In this document: positions 14,491 to 22,897 of the stretch, in pieces
Layout: every line of letters begins with the position of its first letter
How positions within the stretch are numbered: the first letter of the stretch is position 1
Origin: Halorubrum vacuolatum
Lineage (GTDB): Archaea > Halobacteriota > Halobacteria > Halobacteriales > Haloferacaceae
NCBI RefSeq assembly: GCF_900188065.1
Contig: NZ_FZNQ01000022.1
Span: 1-37,916 of the forward strand
Length of the DNA stretch: 37,916 bases
Direction: 5' to 3'
Made by a program: the position numbers and the translations under genes
Notes under the pieces: generated by a model
Told to the model about the DNA's origin: nothing
The model's input: only the letters and a program-made list of their open reading frames with translations
Databases searched by the model: none

Positions 14491-14563
14491 GCCGACGCCG
14501 GGATTTGAACCCGGATACCGACCGTGACAGGGCCGGATGCTCACCGGATTACATCACGTCGGC
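14491..14563 (-). tRNA. tRNA-Asp (anticodon GTC)
   Basis: 73 bases: acceptor GCCGACG/CGTCGGC, D-arm ATGT-AATCCGGTGA-GCAT, anticodon stem CGGCC/GGTCG with loop CTGTCAC, T-arm CCGGG-TTCAAAT-CCCGG. Discriminator G, the aspartate identity base. Reads GAC and GAT. Confidence 0.92.
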
Positions 14564-14576
14564 ACGCACATGTGAT

Positions 14577-14651
14577 CGCCCCGGCCGGAATCGAACCGGC
14601 GGCCTCTGGATTCAAACTCCAGCGTCCCTCGCCAGCGGAGACTCCGGGGCT
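14577..14651 (-). tRNA. tRNA-Gln (anticodon TTG)
   Basis: 75 bases: acceptor AGCCCCG/CGGGGCG with six pairs and an open A-G end, D-arm GTCTCC...GGGAC, anticodon stem CTGGA/TCCAG with loop GTTTGAA, variable loop AGGCC, T-arm GCCGG-TTCGATT-CCGGC. It reads CAA. A weak first pair is compatible with a Gln tRNA. It is the first tRNA of the array. Confidence 0.82.
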
Positions 14652-15523
14652 TCACACAGCCGTAGCTCTGTCTCTGGGAAAGCGTACTAGCGGCTCGTCG
14701 TGCGCTCGGCGCGCAGAGAACCGCTCGTTCGCTCCACTTGCAGGAACGAACGCAAGTCACAGCGCCGCGAACATCATCCGTCATAGTCGCCCGGATATGA
14801 AAAACGGACGAGTTACTGGATGAATGCAGGCGGCAGTCCCGTGTTCCCCGGCCCCGAGCGGGTAATCCGAATGGGGGCCAAGTTATGCGGGAGAAAGTCT
14901 CCGGAGATCGTCGGAGTGCGTCGAGTTCTCGGGTTCGACGCACGTCCAGCGATTGGTATCCGGGCGTTCCACACGCTGGTCTTGTAGATACTCGCCGGAC
15001 ACGCGACCCGCGGCTAACGGTGAACGAACAGGCCGCGGTTCGAGGCGAGTATCCGTCATCGTGTGGAATCTCATTGAATATCGCTTTGTGGTTGACGTCG
15101 CTTATTCGTCAGCATGGCAATTGTATTAAACTTAGTTGGGGTGTGTGAACTTTGAACAAAGAGGAGATATCTCACCTATCCACAATAGTAGATTGATCCA
15201 AGTTGGTTCCTTACTATCATATCAAATGGAAAAGAAGGGCTTCGTCGATCGTTCTTCACGCAGTTTGCAAATAATCGGAAAATGGCTTTTTGGGCCATCT
15301 ATGTGCTGAATTTTCGTACTTCAGAATCATATTCACCCTAATCAAACTTACGATTCAGGGTTTTAGACCCTCTCTGCTACGGTTTCGGCATTGGGGTAAT
15401 TCAAGTGGCCGGTGTTTGAAGATTATCGGATAGAACAAAATCACGAGAAACCTTTTCGAATTCACCTCTTTCCTGGCAAGTCTTTATGCGTAACCAGATC
15501 CATTAAGTAAAATTACCCAAATC
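14652..15523. other. Non-coding region between the tRNA array and the transposase-like gene
   Basis: No gene was found. On the minus strand the part next to the array is foldable: hairpin CGTTCGTTCC/GGAGCGAACG (14752-14726), nested stems AGCGG/CCGCT with TGCGC/GCGCA (14725-14689), and GGCCCC/GGGGCC (14879-14850). From about 15060 the composition becomes clearly A+T-rich, unlike the surrounding DNA. A TATA-like tttaata on the minus strand near 15126-15132 could start an array transcript. On the plus strand tctttatgcg near 15480 lies about 40 bases before the transposase ATG. Confidence 0.4.
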
Positions 15524-17293
15524 ATGGCCACCCATACCGATCAGTTTGCGTCGATGACAAGACACGCGAACAAAGACCGTGTAGATGAATTTACGTCTTT
15601 CAATCCTTCCGCTACCGACGACATCGTCATTTCACACCCTAATGGTGGACGATCTGAGATTGAGCTACAGAAACCATTGCTCGTAGCGATGGCACGAGAA
15701 AACAAGTACGAACCCTGTAGTGACGAGACCGATGGCGACGAATGTGTGGATCGGATTTTCGATGAAGCGCTGTGTGACGTCGCTGAATTAGCGCTGGACA
15801 CTGCAGGGCTAAATGAGAATCTGGTTGCTCTCCCGAAGTTACGTGCATTGATGATTCGTGTGGCCCGAAATCTCGACTCATTTGAAGAACTATCCACGCA
15901 TATTTCACAGTACTCGCCTGAAGAAATCGAGGATTTCGGGCTACACACGGCCTATGGGACATCAACGTATACGAAAGCAGCGAAAAAGCTGAGAAAGGAA
16001 GATACGTTCGAATTATTGATTGAAGCGACCTTCATCACTGTTCACGCGCTGTTCTGGAACGGAGTTCCGATCCCAGAGTCAGTCAAAAATCAGTATGATC
16101 TGTCGTACGATGCGGGACCTGCAGCGTCCGATTTTTCTAGAGGGACGCGACAATTAGCGCTGTATACTCTTGCTGAGGACTTGATTGAGATTGTTGTTTC
16201 GAACCTTGACTTTCAGCGAAGCGCCAATAAATCACGGGAACTCAGGAGTCTACTCGGAGTTTTTGCCCATGCTGCGTACAACGGAGAAAGCATCGAGAAT
16301 TACGATCAGACTGCCCAGCACTCGTTCGAGCTCGATTCTGCATTCAGCGGACCAACCATTCGTGAACATATCGATGGTCTATACCTGTGGCAGATCGAGG
16401 AAATGTTCGACGACATCAATCAGGCGCTACTCGAATACGTCATCGACTCGGGGATCGTATCCCGACCTGTTCTGATCTCGTATGACCTCACGAACATCCA
16501 AAGTCTCGAACTTGAGGAATACGATGAGTCATTTCTCACCGAGGATGGCCGCTGGCGATTTGTGTCCCTTTCATTCACAGACCCTGATCTCGAATTCGCA
16601 TTCGGACTCCGACTGCTCAAATCAGAAGCGCAGCGGGCACGCGTGCTAAAGAACTTCCTTCGAAGCCTGACCTCAATGGCGGATGTAGAACTGTTGATGG
16701 CCGATCGAGGATTTGATGGCCGGGAAGACATCGAAGCCTGCCGGGCGTTCGTTCCAGGTCGCTGGGTAATCCTTGCACAAGACTACAGCGACACCCGCGA
16801 CGACGACTATGCAGAGCTCCGTGAAGAACTCAAACCTGGCGGAACCGCTGTTGTCCAAGACGCAGGATATGAGAATCTTCACCCTCCCGTTCGGTTGATC
16901 GGATACTCTGGGAGCACAGATGATACTGTCGGACCAGTACGGGCATTTTACACTGACATGGATGTTCCGTCCGACAAAGAACAACAGAAGGAGCTGATCA
17001 CGCAGATCAATTTCCGGTACAATCAGCGAGCGAAAATCGAATCGATGTTTCGAATGGCCAAGAACGCGTTCGACGTCTCCACCGATACGGACAAAGCAGC
17101 GCGGAAATCCTTCTACTTCCATATGTCCGTCCTGTTCTACAACCTGTACAAGATCGTTAACACCGTGCCCGCACCGAATAACGGGCTCGAACTCGACACT
17201 ACTCAGAAGGAGCTACTCGAAGTCATCCGGAACCTCGCTTTTCGCGGACCAACTCGCCCCACCGCACTCACGTACCTGTTGGAACATTCGTAA
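15524..17293 (+). CDS. DDE transposase-like protein (IS4-type fold)
   Basis: 589 residues. The catalytic triad of an IS4-like RNase H-fold transposase is visible: Asp321 in LISYDLTNIQ, Asp394 in LLMADRGFDG, and Glu506 in YNQRAKIESMFRMAKN. The last is followed by the KSFYFHMSVLFYNLY helix typical of this group. The N-terminal 300 residues are long and helical and probably bind DNA. The gene is more A+T-rich than its neighbours, a sign of transfer. Its TAA shares one base with the ATG of a PCNA-like gene (TAATG), so the two are translationally coupled. No convincing terminal inverted repeats were found by eye, so whether this is a complete mobile element is open. A domesticated role is possible. 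Confidence 0.8.
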   Translation: MATHTDQFASMTRHANKDRVDEFTSFNPSATDDIVISHPNGGRSEIELQKPLLVAMARENKYEPCSDETDGDECVDRIFDEALCDVAELALDTAGLNENLVALPKLRALMIRVARNLDSFEELSTHISQYSPEEIEDFGLHTAYGTSTYTKAAKKLRKEDTFELLIEATFITVHALFWNGVPIPESVKNQYDLSYDAGPAASDFSRGTRQLALYTLAEDLIEIVVSNLDFQRSANKSRELRSLLGVFAHAAYNGESIENYDQTAQHSFELDSAFSGPTIREHIDGLYLWQIEEMFDDINQALLEYVIDSGIVSRPVLISYDLTNIQSLELEEYDESFLTEDGRWRFVSLSFTDPDLEFAFGLRLLKSEAQRARVLKNFLRSLTSMADVELLMADRGFDGREDIEACRAFVPGRWVILAQDYSDTRDDDYAELREELKPGGTAVVQDAGYENLHPPVRLIGYSGSTDDTVGPVRAFYTDMDVPSDKEQQKELITQINFRYNQRAKIESMFRMAKNAFDVSTDTDKAARKSFYFHMSVLFYNLYKIVNTVPAPNNGLELDTTQKELLEVIRNLAFRGPTRPTALTYLLEHS

Positions 17294-18048
17294 TGCCCAT
17301 TCACATAGCTCCCACGACCCTCCGTGAGACGATCCGCCCTGGATTAGCCGTGCGAAAAATCGGGGACTGTTGTGTCGATGTTGGCCCAAATCTGGTCCGA
17401 CTACGCGTTCAATCAGAGGACAAAACCGCGTATATGAACTACGAACTCCTACCACAGTCCGTGGATTCTTTGCTCACCAGCAAGTCAAGCAGTTTCTGGA
17501 TCCGTCTTGAACCCATCAAAAACTTCCTGGACGTAGGTACCAGTGAGGAGGTTTCCGTCTCTTTCCCCTTCGAAACGACCGATGCCACAATGGTTCTCCA
17601 GTCTGCTGGTCTCAGATACCGATTCCCATCAATAACACCTGTCTATCGGGTATTCGATAAACCGTCCTATGATGCCGTAACCACAGTCTCGATCCAACAC
17701 CGGCCGTTCGATCGCGCCGTCCAGGTAGCAAATCTCGTCGGAGAAGAAATGCATGTCAGTGTGGTCCCAGATGCGCGACGGGTTGAATTTTCTGCTAAGG
17801 CCGGGGACGATAGTGATTCATTCTCGTACTCGGTTCCTGACGAACAAATCAGCAGCATCTGTGGGAGCGCGTCATCACTCACCATCTCAATTGATCGGCT
17901 CCGGGATATCACACCACTCATTCCGGACACCACTTCCGCATCACTCCAACTCACTCGTCATTGCCTCATCTATCAAGTCGAATATCCCATCTCAGGAGCC
18001 GAGCTGACTCTGTATATCGCAAAGCGACACGGCCTCATTCAAGGGTGA
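17293..18048 (+). CDS. PCNA-like sliding clamp encoded with the transposase
   Basis: 251 residues, almost exactly PCNA length (about 247). The two-domain clamp pattern is visible: MPIHIAPTTLRETI at the start of domain 1, FDRAVQVANLVGEEMHVSVVPD at the start of domain 2 (helix followed by strand), FSAKAGDDSDSFSYSVPD, and SSLTISIDRLRDITPLIPDTTS before the final strands ending YQVEYPISGAELTLYIAKR. These correspond to the PCNA motifs for the inner helices and last beta hairpin, but the sequence is divergent from chromosomal haloarchaeal PCNA. Clamps encircle DNA and tether polymerases, nucleases and some transposases. The one-base overlap with the transposase gene suggests the clamp serves transposition or repair of its insertion site. 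That role is inference. Confidence 0.75.
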   Translation: MPIHIAPTTLRETIRPGLAVRKIGDCCVDVGPNLVRLRVQSEDKTAYMNYELLPQSVDSLLTSKSSSFWIRLEPIKNFLDVGTSEEVSVSFPFETTDATMVLQSAGLRYRFPSITPVYRVFDKPSYDAVTTVSIQHRPFDRAVQVANLVGEEMHVSVVPDARRVEFSAKAGDDSDSFSYSVPDEQISSICGSASSLTISIDRLRDITPLIPDTTSASLQLTRHCLIYQVEYPISGAELTLYIAKRHGLIQG

Positions 18049-18103
18049 TTCCACCACCTTCGACACTCCTCGTGACAACGTATTGCGCCGCATTGTAGAG
18101 AGC

Positions 18104-20407
18104 TCAGCCACCAAGCAACCTCGAAAGGATTCCCCGCGACTCATCTCCGTCGGGTGTTACCTCTGCTTCAGACGCCTTGTCGGTAGTCCCATCGACCTCC
18201 GCAGGCCCGTCCAGTAGTTCATCAACTGAGTAACCGACCCATTCGGCGAACTCCTCAGGCGCGCCGATATAGACACTTGTCCCGGACTTATCCGACATGA
18301 ATCGCTTGTCCAGCCGCTTCTCGTAATCGTAGACCTCCCAGTCCTCGCGGTCGAAATCAGCATTGATCCCGTCGGGTTCCGACTCGAAAGTGACGCGACC
18401 ACCTTGAATGTCTCGCTGCCACTTTATTCGGCCCGTGTCGTACATTTTTTCTGCCGGTTGATCCGCAGGGAAGTACTCCGGCTGTTTTCGATCGGCCTCT
18501 TCGTAGAACTCACAGAAGATTCGGCGGACATCTTCGACAGTACCGCTCCCTTCAGTCCAGGGCTGCTTGGTGAGCATCCGACGAGCGACATAGCTGAAAA
18601 TGGGATTTTCTCGTTCAAGCACCTCCGCCAAATCCTCTTGAGCGTCGTGGAATCCGGGATCCTCAGGATTCGATGGGAACGAGACATCCATGCTGAGGAT
18701 TTTCATCCGGTTCCGAAACTCCGATTTGGGGAGTGCGTCGTTAGTGGTGAAAATCAGGCAGGGCTGATCGACACTGGTTGGTGTCCAATCACCCCAGTAG
18801 TTCCGAATCGGACTCCATTTCTCGATTTTACTCTTTTCGGCGTCGATGATCGCATACGGGAAGCACGTGTCCCATTCCCGAATACCACGAATCTCCTCGA
18901 CACCCACATCGTCAGCATCGACACCGGACACGACAGTGTTGTCTGATAGTAACCGTAGGATGTACTCAGTGAGCTTGTCTTTTCCAGCATCGCTGTTACC
19001 TTCGATGTACAGATGCTGAAGGACGTTGTCAAGCGTCCGTGAGGGGGAAGAGAGCTCATTTGCGTACTGATTAGCGAACGGAGCCCAGAACCCGTAGAGG
19101 AAGGCTTCGTACATCTGGGCCATCACCGCGTCGGGCGTCTGGGTGTAACCGTGGTCCCGGACCGTCTCGACGTACGCTTCGATAGTGGCGAGGCAGTGAT
19201 CCAGCACTTCCGGGGTCGGTGGATCGGTTGCCACCAAGATCATGTCTTCCTCATCGCCGAGGACAACCTGATCAGCTTCAGGGATAACGGACATTTTCGG
19301 GATCTTGGTCGATTCTCGGACCTGGCTGTTGTACGCACTCAGGGGTGCTGTGATGCTGTGATCCTCGACCGTTGCTCCCCGATTTCGGAGACTGGCTCCG
19401 AATTCATCGGCGACATCCTTATCGATCTTACTCGTCCCCATCCGAATTTTCTCCTCTGGCGTGCGAACCCGAGGTCGATCTAGCGTATCCGTGAGCGACG
19501 TCTCGTGATCAGATTCAACGAGACCGACATCAGGAGATTCTTCATCTGCCTCCTTGTCTCCGGATTCATCGGCTGAATCGTTGCCGTCACCGGTGTCGCC
19601 GTCCTCATCTGCGCCATCAGGCTCGATGATTGTCCGGTCGGCCTTCTCCGGTTCATCGATGAAGGCCACAGTTTCATCGGCTGACTCGGGATCGTCCACG
19701 ACAGCCGTGACCTGGTCGGCGATATCTTTCAGGTCTTCCGTCGCGTCTTGGTTCAGCGCGGCCGTATCGCTCATATTTAGGTCGCCAGTTCCGACCCAGT
19801 ATTCGATACGGTCTTCTCGCTCTTCGGGAGAATCTGCCTCTTCGAGCGCTTCAACCAAGCCCTCAAGGAGCGTCTGATTGCTGTAGCGTTCCCGGTATTC
19901 ATCGATGAACGCCGCAAACTCCTCATCTAATTCTGTTCCGACTTCCGTCGTGAATATCGACACCTGGTTCGTGTGATACTCCCATGAGTTCACTGAAAGA
20001 TTCGCCGACCCATGAACTAGTTTCACCGTGTCATCCGGCATCACGATCCGGTAAATTTTGGAGTGGACGATCTTCCGATTCTTCAGCCGAATCGTCAACC
20101 GGTCATCCTGACGGAGCCGAACGAGTGACCGTGCCGTCGAAACGTCATCAACCTGATTGGCGTAATCGTCGGCGTTCCCCACGAGTACGTCAAGTGAACC
20201 GACATCGTACTCCGTCAGCATCCGAACCATCAACTCCGGTGTCTCAGCGTACGTTATTGCATCAACGTGACGAGCACCCTCGAAGAGCTCCAAAAAGTCT
20301 TCTCGCTGTTTCACCATTGTCAGACGGTAGCCGGCTGCACCGGAACCGTAGAACTCGGGCATGTCCGCGAACTTGTCAAACGAAATGTTCGCTGTGATTT
20401 CGTCCAT
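18104..20407 (-). CDS. PLD-type nuclease fused to an AAA/superfamily-3-like ATPase
   Basis: 767 residues. The N-terminal domain has one HKD-type site: His115-Ser-Lys117 in IVHSKIYRI, followed by VHGSANLSVNSWEYHTNQ (Gly-Ser-x-Asn at 133-136). This points to a PLD-fold nuclease working as a dimer. An acidic linker (about 240-320) follows. The C-terminal part has a P-loop EGNSDAGKDKL (469-479), a Walker B-like strand YAIIDAEK (518-525) and the IFTTND sensor (552-557), resembling primase-associated or superfamily 3 helicases. It is the last gene of the Mre11-Rad50-NurA-HerA operon, 114 bases after HerA. Coupled PLD nuclease and motor domains are common in antiviral systems, so a role in defence or DNA end degradation is likely but not proven. 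Confidence 0.75.
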   Translation of the reverse strand: MDEITANISFDKFADMPEFYGSGAAGYRLTMVKQREDFLELFEGARHVDAITYAETPELMVRMLTEYDVGSLDVLVGNADDYANQVDDVSTARSLVRLRQDDRLTIRLKNRKIVHSKIYRIVMPDDTVKLVHGSANLSVNSWEYHTNQVSIFTTEVGTELDEEFAAFIDEYRERYSNQTLLEGLVEALEEADSPEEREDRIEYWVGTGDLNMSDTAALNQDATEDLKDIADQVTAVVDDPESADETVAFIDEPEKADRTIIEPDGADEDGDTGDGNDSADESGDKEADEESPDVGLVESDHETSLTDTLDRPRVRTPEEKIRMGTSKIDKDVADEFGASLRNRGATVEDHSITAPLSAYNSQVRESTKIPKMSVIPEADQVVLGDEEDMILVATDPPTPEVLDHCLATIEAYVETVRDHGYTQTPDAVMAQMYEAFLYGFWAPFANQYANELSSPSRTLDNVLQHLYIEGNSDAGKDKLTEYILRLLSDNTVVSGVDADDVGVEEIRGIREWDTCFPYAIIDAEKSKIEKWSPIRNYWGDWTPTSVDQPCLIFTTNDALPKSEFRNRMKILSMDVSFPSNPEDPGFHDAQEDLAEVLERENPIFSYVARRMLTKQPWTEGSGTVEDVRRIFCEFYEEADRKQPEYFPADQPAEKMYDTGRIKWQRDIQGGRVTFESEPDGINADFDREDWEVYDYEKRLDKRFMSDKSGTSVYIGAPEEFAEWVGYSVDELLDGPAEVDGTTDKASEAEVTPDGDESRGILSRLLGG

Positions 20408-20521
20408 TGTTGGTGCCGTGTTCAGTGATTTGAGGGTTGCTTTTATCGCGGTTTCTCCAGGCTCGCACCCTGCAGGGCGGCTCCGCAGTGTTCTTGGCTT
20501 GGCTTCATCATTTCCCCCTGA

Positions 20522-22165
20522 TCAGTCGAGGCTTTGCACCCCCGTCGAATCGCCCTCTCCGAAGTCCGCGCTCTCAGAACGCGTCGGTTCGCGCTGACGA
20601 GCGTCGTAGGCTTCTCGCCACTTGTCTATGACATCTAGGCTACCAGCACCGTGTTCCGTTCGCCGGGGTCGCACCTGAATCAGCGCTGGTGTGTTCATCG
20701 CGTCACCGGAGACGATCGCTTGCCCTGGTGTCAACCCAGGAAGTTCGCGGAGAACGTCTTCGCCAGCGGCTTCGACGGACTTTTTAATCGCGTCTTGGTC
20801 GTTCGGATTCCGGATTTTCATCGAAATCTGCGTCCCGCACTGGGAGAGAACGTCCTGGTCGATCTTCGATGGTCGCTGACTTATAATACCGAGCCCGAAC
20901 CCAAACTTACGGCCTTCAGAGGTGATCGTCCGCATAATTCCGAGCGAGGGAGCGTCACCCGATGTCGGAGCGAATCGATGCCCTTCTTCGAACAGGGCGA
21001 AGACCGGGTGCTCAACCTCGGATTCCCGACCACGAACATCGTTGAGCCGTTCCCGATAGAGACGGCGCAGGAGGACCGTTGTGATTAGTTGCTGATCGCG
21101 GCGGTCGAGTGTATCCATTTGGAGCACGGTACACTGTCCCGGGTCGATGATTTCGTCAAGCGGAACGTTCTCCTCTGGATCGAACAAGTCGTTACGCTGA
21201 ATTGATCGTCGAAGCCGCCACTCCAATGCGCCGACGCTGGCGTCATTACCGCCGAACTCGCTCCGCATTTCAGTCATAAGATCATCGATGCCCCACGTTT
21301 CGCTTTCTTGGTTCTGCATAGAGCGCCATGCCGTCGAGAGGCGGTCCTGCATCCGGTTACTCGGGTTGTCCAAGATCGCCATGACGTCGCCAATCTCCAG
21401 TTCGGAAATCCGGACTTGGAGGCGCTCAGGGTCGTAGTAGACGACGTCCGGTTCGTATCCGTCTTCCTCGCGGAAGGATTCGTGACCTTGCATCTCGGCC
21501 AAGGTGTCGTACTCGCCATGCGGGTCAAACACGAGGAGCGACGCCCGCGACGTCGGGCGCATCATCTCTTCGATCAATACCGACGCTGTGTAGGACTTCC
21601 CGCTCCCTGTGGCCGCGAGGATTGCCAGATGCGTTGAGGCGAATTCTTCGATGGGGATGTGAATGTTCGTTGCCCGCTCAGGTCGGTTCAGCAACCACCC
21701 GATATGGGCAACGCCATCAAGCTGGGTTACTTCGGTCTCGACCGTGTCGCATCCGAGGTTTGGGAGCACCGTTTCGAGTTGTCCATCCGGTGCGATCGAC
21801 AGTGGTGTTCCTGGGTCCGGAAGCTGCCGCGGGTTGGCAAAGGTCTCCATATTGGTATTGTAGAACCCGATGACCGTCGCTGTCATCCGGTACAGTTCCG
21901 TATCGTCAGTTGGTACTCCGAGTGTAGCAGCGACTGTTTCGGGTCCAACTTCCGGATCTGCAAGGAACCCTTCTGGGAGTCCCCGAATGAGTTCTCGGTT
22001 CGTCACCCGGGCAAACACCGACCGACTCTCGCCGTCTACTGTCACGTCGTAGGTGATGAACTCGCCCGTTTTGATCGGCTGGTCGGCCGGAGTTACGAAT
22101 ATGAACTCGTTTGGATCCTCGCCCGGACCGGCGACCGTCCCGATCACTTCCTCGTGTCCCGGCAT
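20522..22165 (-). CDS. herA: HerA-like DNA translocase
   Basis: 547 residues from the ATG at 22165. The N-terminal HAS-barrel is visible (VIGTVAGPGEDPNEFIFVT, then GEFITYDV). The RecA-like core has Walker A ATGSGKS (residues 185-191), Walker B FALFEE (389-394) and IISQRPSKI (428-436) as the conserved Arg-containing motif. HerA hexamers pump DNA into NurA nuclease and work with Mre11-Rad50 in end resection. The preceding gene's stop overlaps this ATG as TAATG, with a G-rich ribosome site just before it. A frame start at 22198 is less likely. Both its context and its partners match the archaeal mre11-rad50-herA-nurA cluster. Confidence 0.88.
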   Translation of the reverse strand: MPGHEEVIGTVAGPGEDPNEFIFVTPADQPIKTGEFITYDVTVDGESRSVFARVTNRELIRGLPEGFLADPEVGPETVAATLGVPTDDTELYRMTATVIGFYNTNMETFANPRQLPDPGTPLSIAPDGQLETVLPNLGCDTVETEVTQLDGVAHIGWLLNRPERATNIHIPIEEFASTHLAILAATGSGKSYTASVLIEEMMRPTSRASLLVFDPHGEYDTLAEMQGHESFREEDGYEPDVVYYDPERLQVRISELEIGDVMAILDNPSNRMQDRLSTAWRSMQNQESETWGIDDLMTEMRSEFGGNDASVGALEWRLRRSIQRNDLFDPEENVPLDEIIDPGQCTVLQMDTLDRRDQQLITTVLLRRLYRERLNDVRGRESEVEHPVFALFEEGHRFAPTSGDAPSLGIMRTITSEGRKFGFGLGIISQRPSKIDQDVLSQCGTQISMKIRNPNDQDAIKKSVEAAGEDVLRELPGLTPGQAIVSGDAMNTPALIQVRPRRTEHGAGSLDVIDKWREAYDARQREPTRSESADFGEGDSTGVQSLD

Positions 22166-22830
22166 TATACCACCCCCCGTCGCTCGTGTGCCTGCCATTC
22201 AACGTTTTGCTCAACGACGTCCAACACGCGTTGATTTGGATCTTCGTTCGGCAAGACACTCCGCAGTCGGTCAATCAGGGCGACGATAACTTCGGCACCG
22301 AGATCGCCTGCGATATCGACGAGGCGGTCAATGTATGCCAACTGTATTTGACCGTCGATGGTGTGGAACGACGCAGTAATTTCGTCCGGACAATGATAGA
22401 CTGTATCGTCTACTTCGAGCGTCCAGCGAGGCATGCGATGCGTGGGGTCAGTGATGGTCCGATCCTCGTTGACCGTTGCAGTCCCGAGGAGTGCGACGCC
22501 AGCTAGGGTCGTGCGCTCTTCGATGTATCCGGGAGTGAACTGGGCTTGATCGTCCTGGGCTAGGCGCGGTCCGGTTCGTCCCTGGTCCGGATCGACCAGT
22601 TGTGTATCGTAGATCACGCCCATCACCGCGTGTTCCGTCCCATCAATCGTCTTTTTAATGAAGACTGGTTGGCCGAACTCGCGTTCGCTGAGTTTCGGCG
22701 GACGCTCGCAATCACGATCTTTGTACACCTCAACGACGTAATCGAGGTGGCTGTTCGAAGACACGATACTCCCGATTTGGACGCACGAATCGACATTCGC
22801 GGTCTCCATCTCTGTTGTTTGGTCTGTCAT
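22165..22830 (-). CDS. Small protein coupled to HerA, unrecognised
   Basis: 221 residues. The N-terminus (VGSIVSSNSHLDYVVEVYKD after correcting for the exact reading CVQIGSIVSSNSHLDYVVEV, residues about 16-35) looks like the opening strands of a HAS-barrel, the domain found at the start of HerA. The middle (DGTEHAVMGVIYDTQLVDPDQ) and the C-terminal helices (IQLAYIDRLVDIAGDLGAEVIVALIDRLRSVL) have no known motif. Its stop overlaps the HerA start, so the two proteins are made together. It may be an accessory subunit of HerA that uses the same barrel fold to bind the nuclease. That is inference from sequence pattern and position. Confidence 0.7.
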   Translation of the reverse strand: MTDQTTEMETANVDSCVQIGSIVSSNSHLDYVVEVYKDRDCERPPKLSEREFGQPVFIKKTIDGTEHAVMGVIYDTQLVDPDQGRTGPRLAQDDQAQFTPGYIEERTTLAGVALLGTATVNEDRTITDPTHRMPRWTLEVDDTVYHCPDEITASFHTIDGQIQLAYIDRLVDIAGDLGAEVIVALIDRLRSVLPNEDPNQRVLDVVEQNVEWQAHERRGVV

Positions 22831-22897
22831 GTGTTCGTTCGGTGGTTGAGGGTGATTGGCCGCTTTATGCTCTCGTCAGTTGTTCCATGGTGTGCTG

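Noticed and set aside
15400-18110. Terminal inverted repeats around the transposase and clamp genes
   Set aside because: Only a weak similarity (ggtgtttgaag near 15410 against the complement of cttcgacactcc near 18060) was found; too poor to call element ends.
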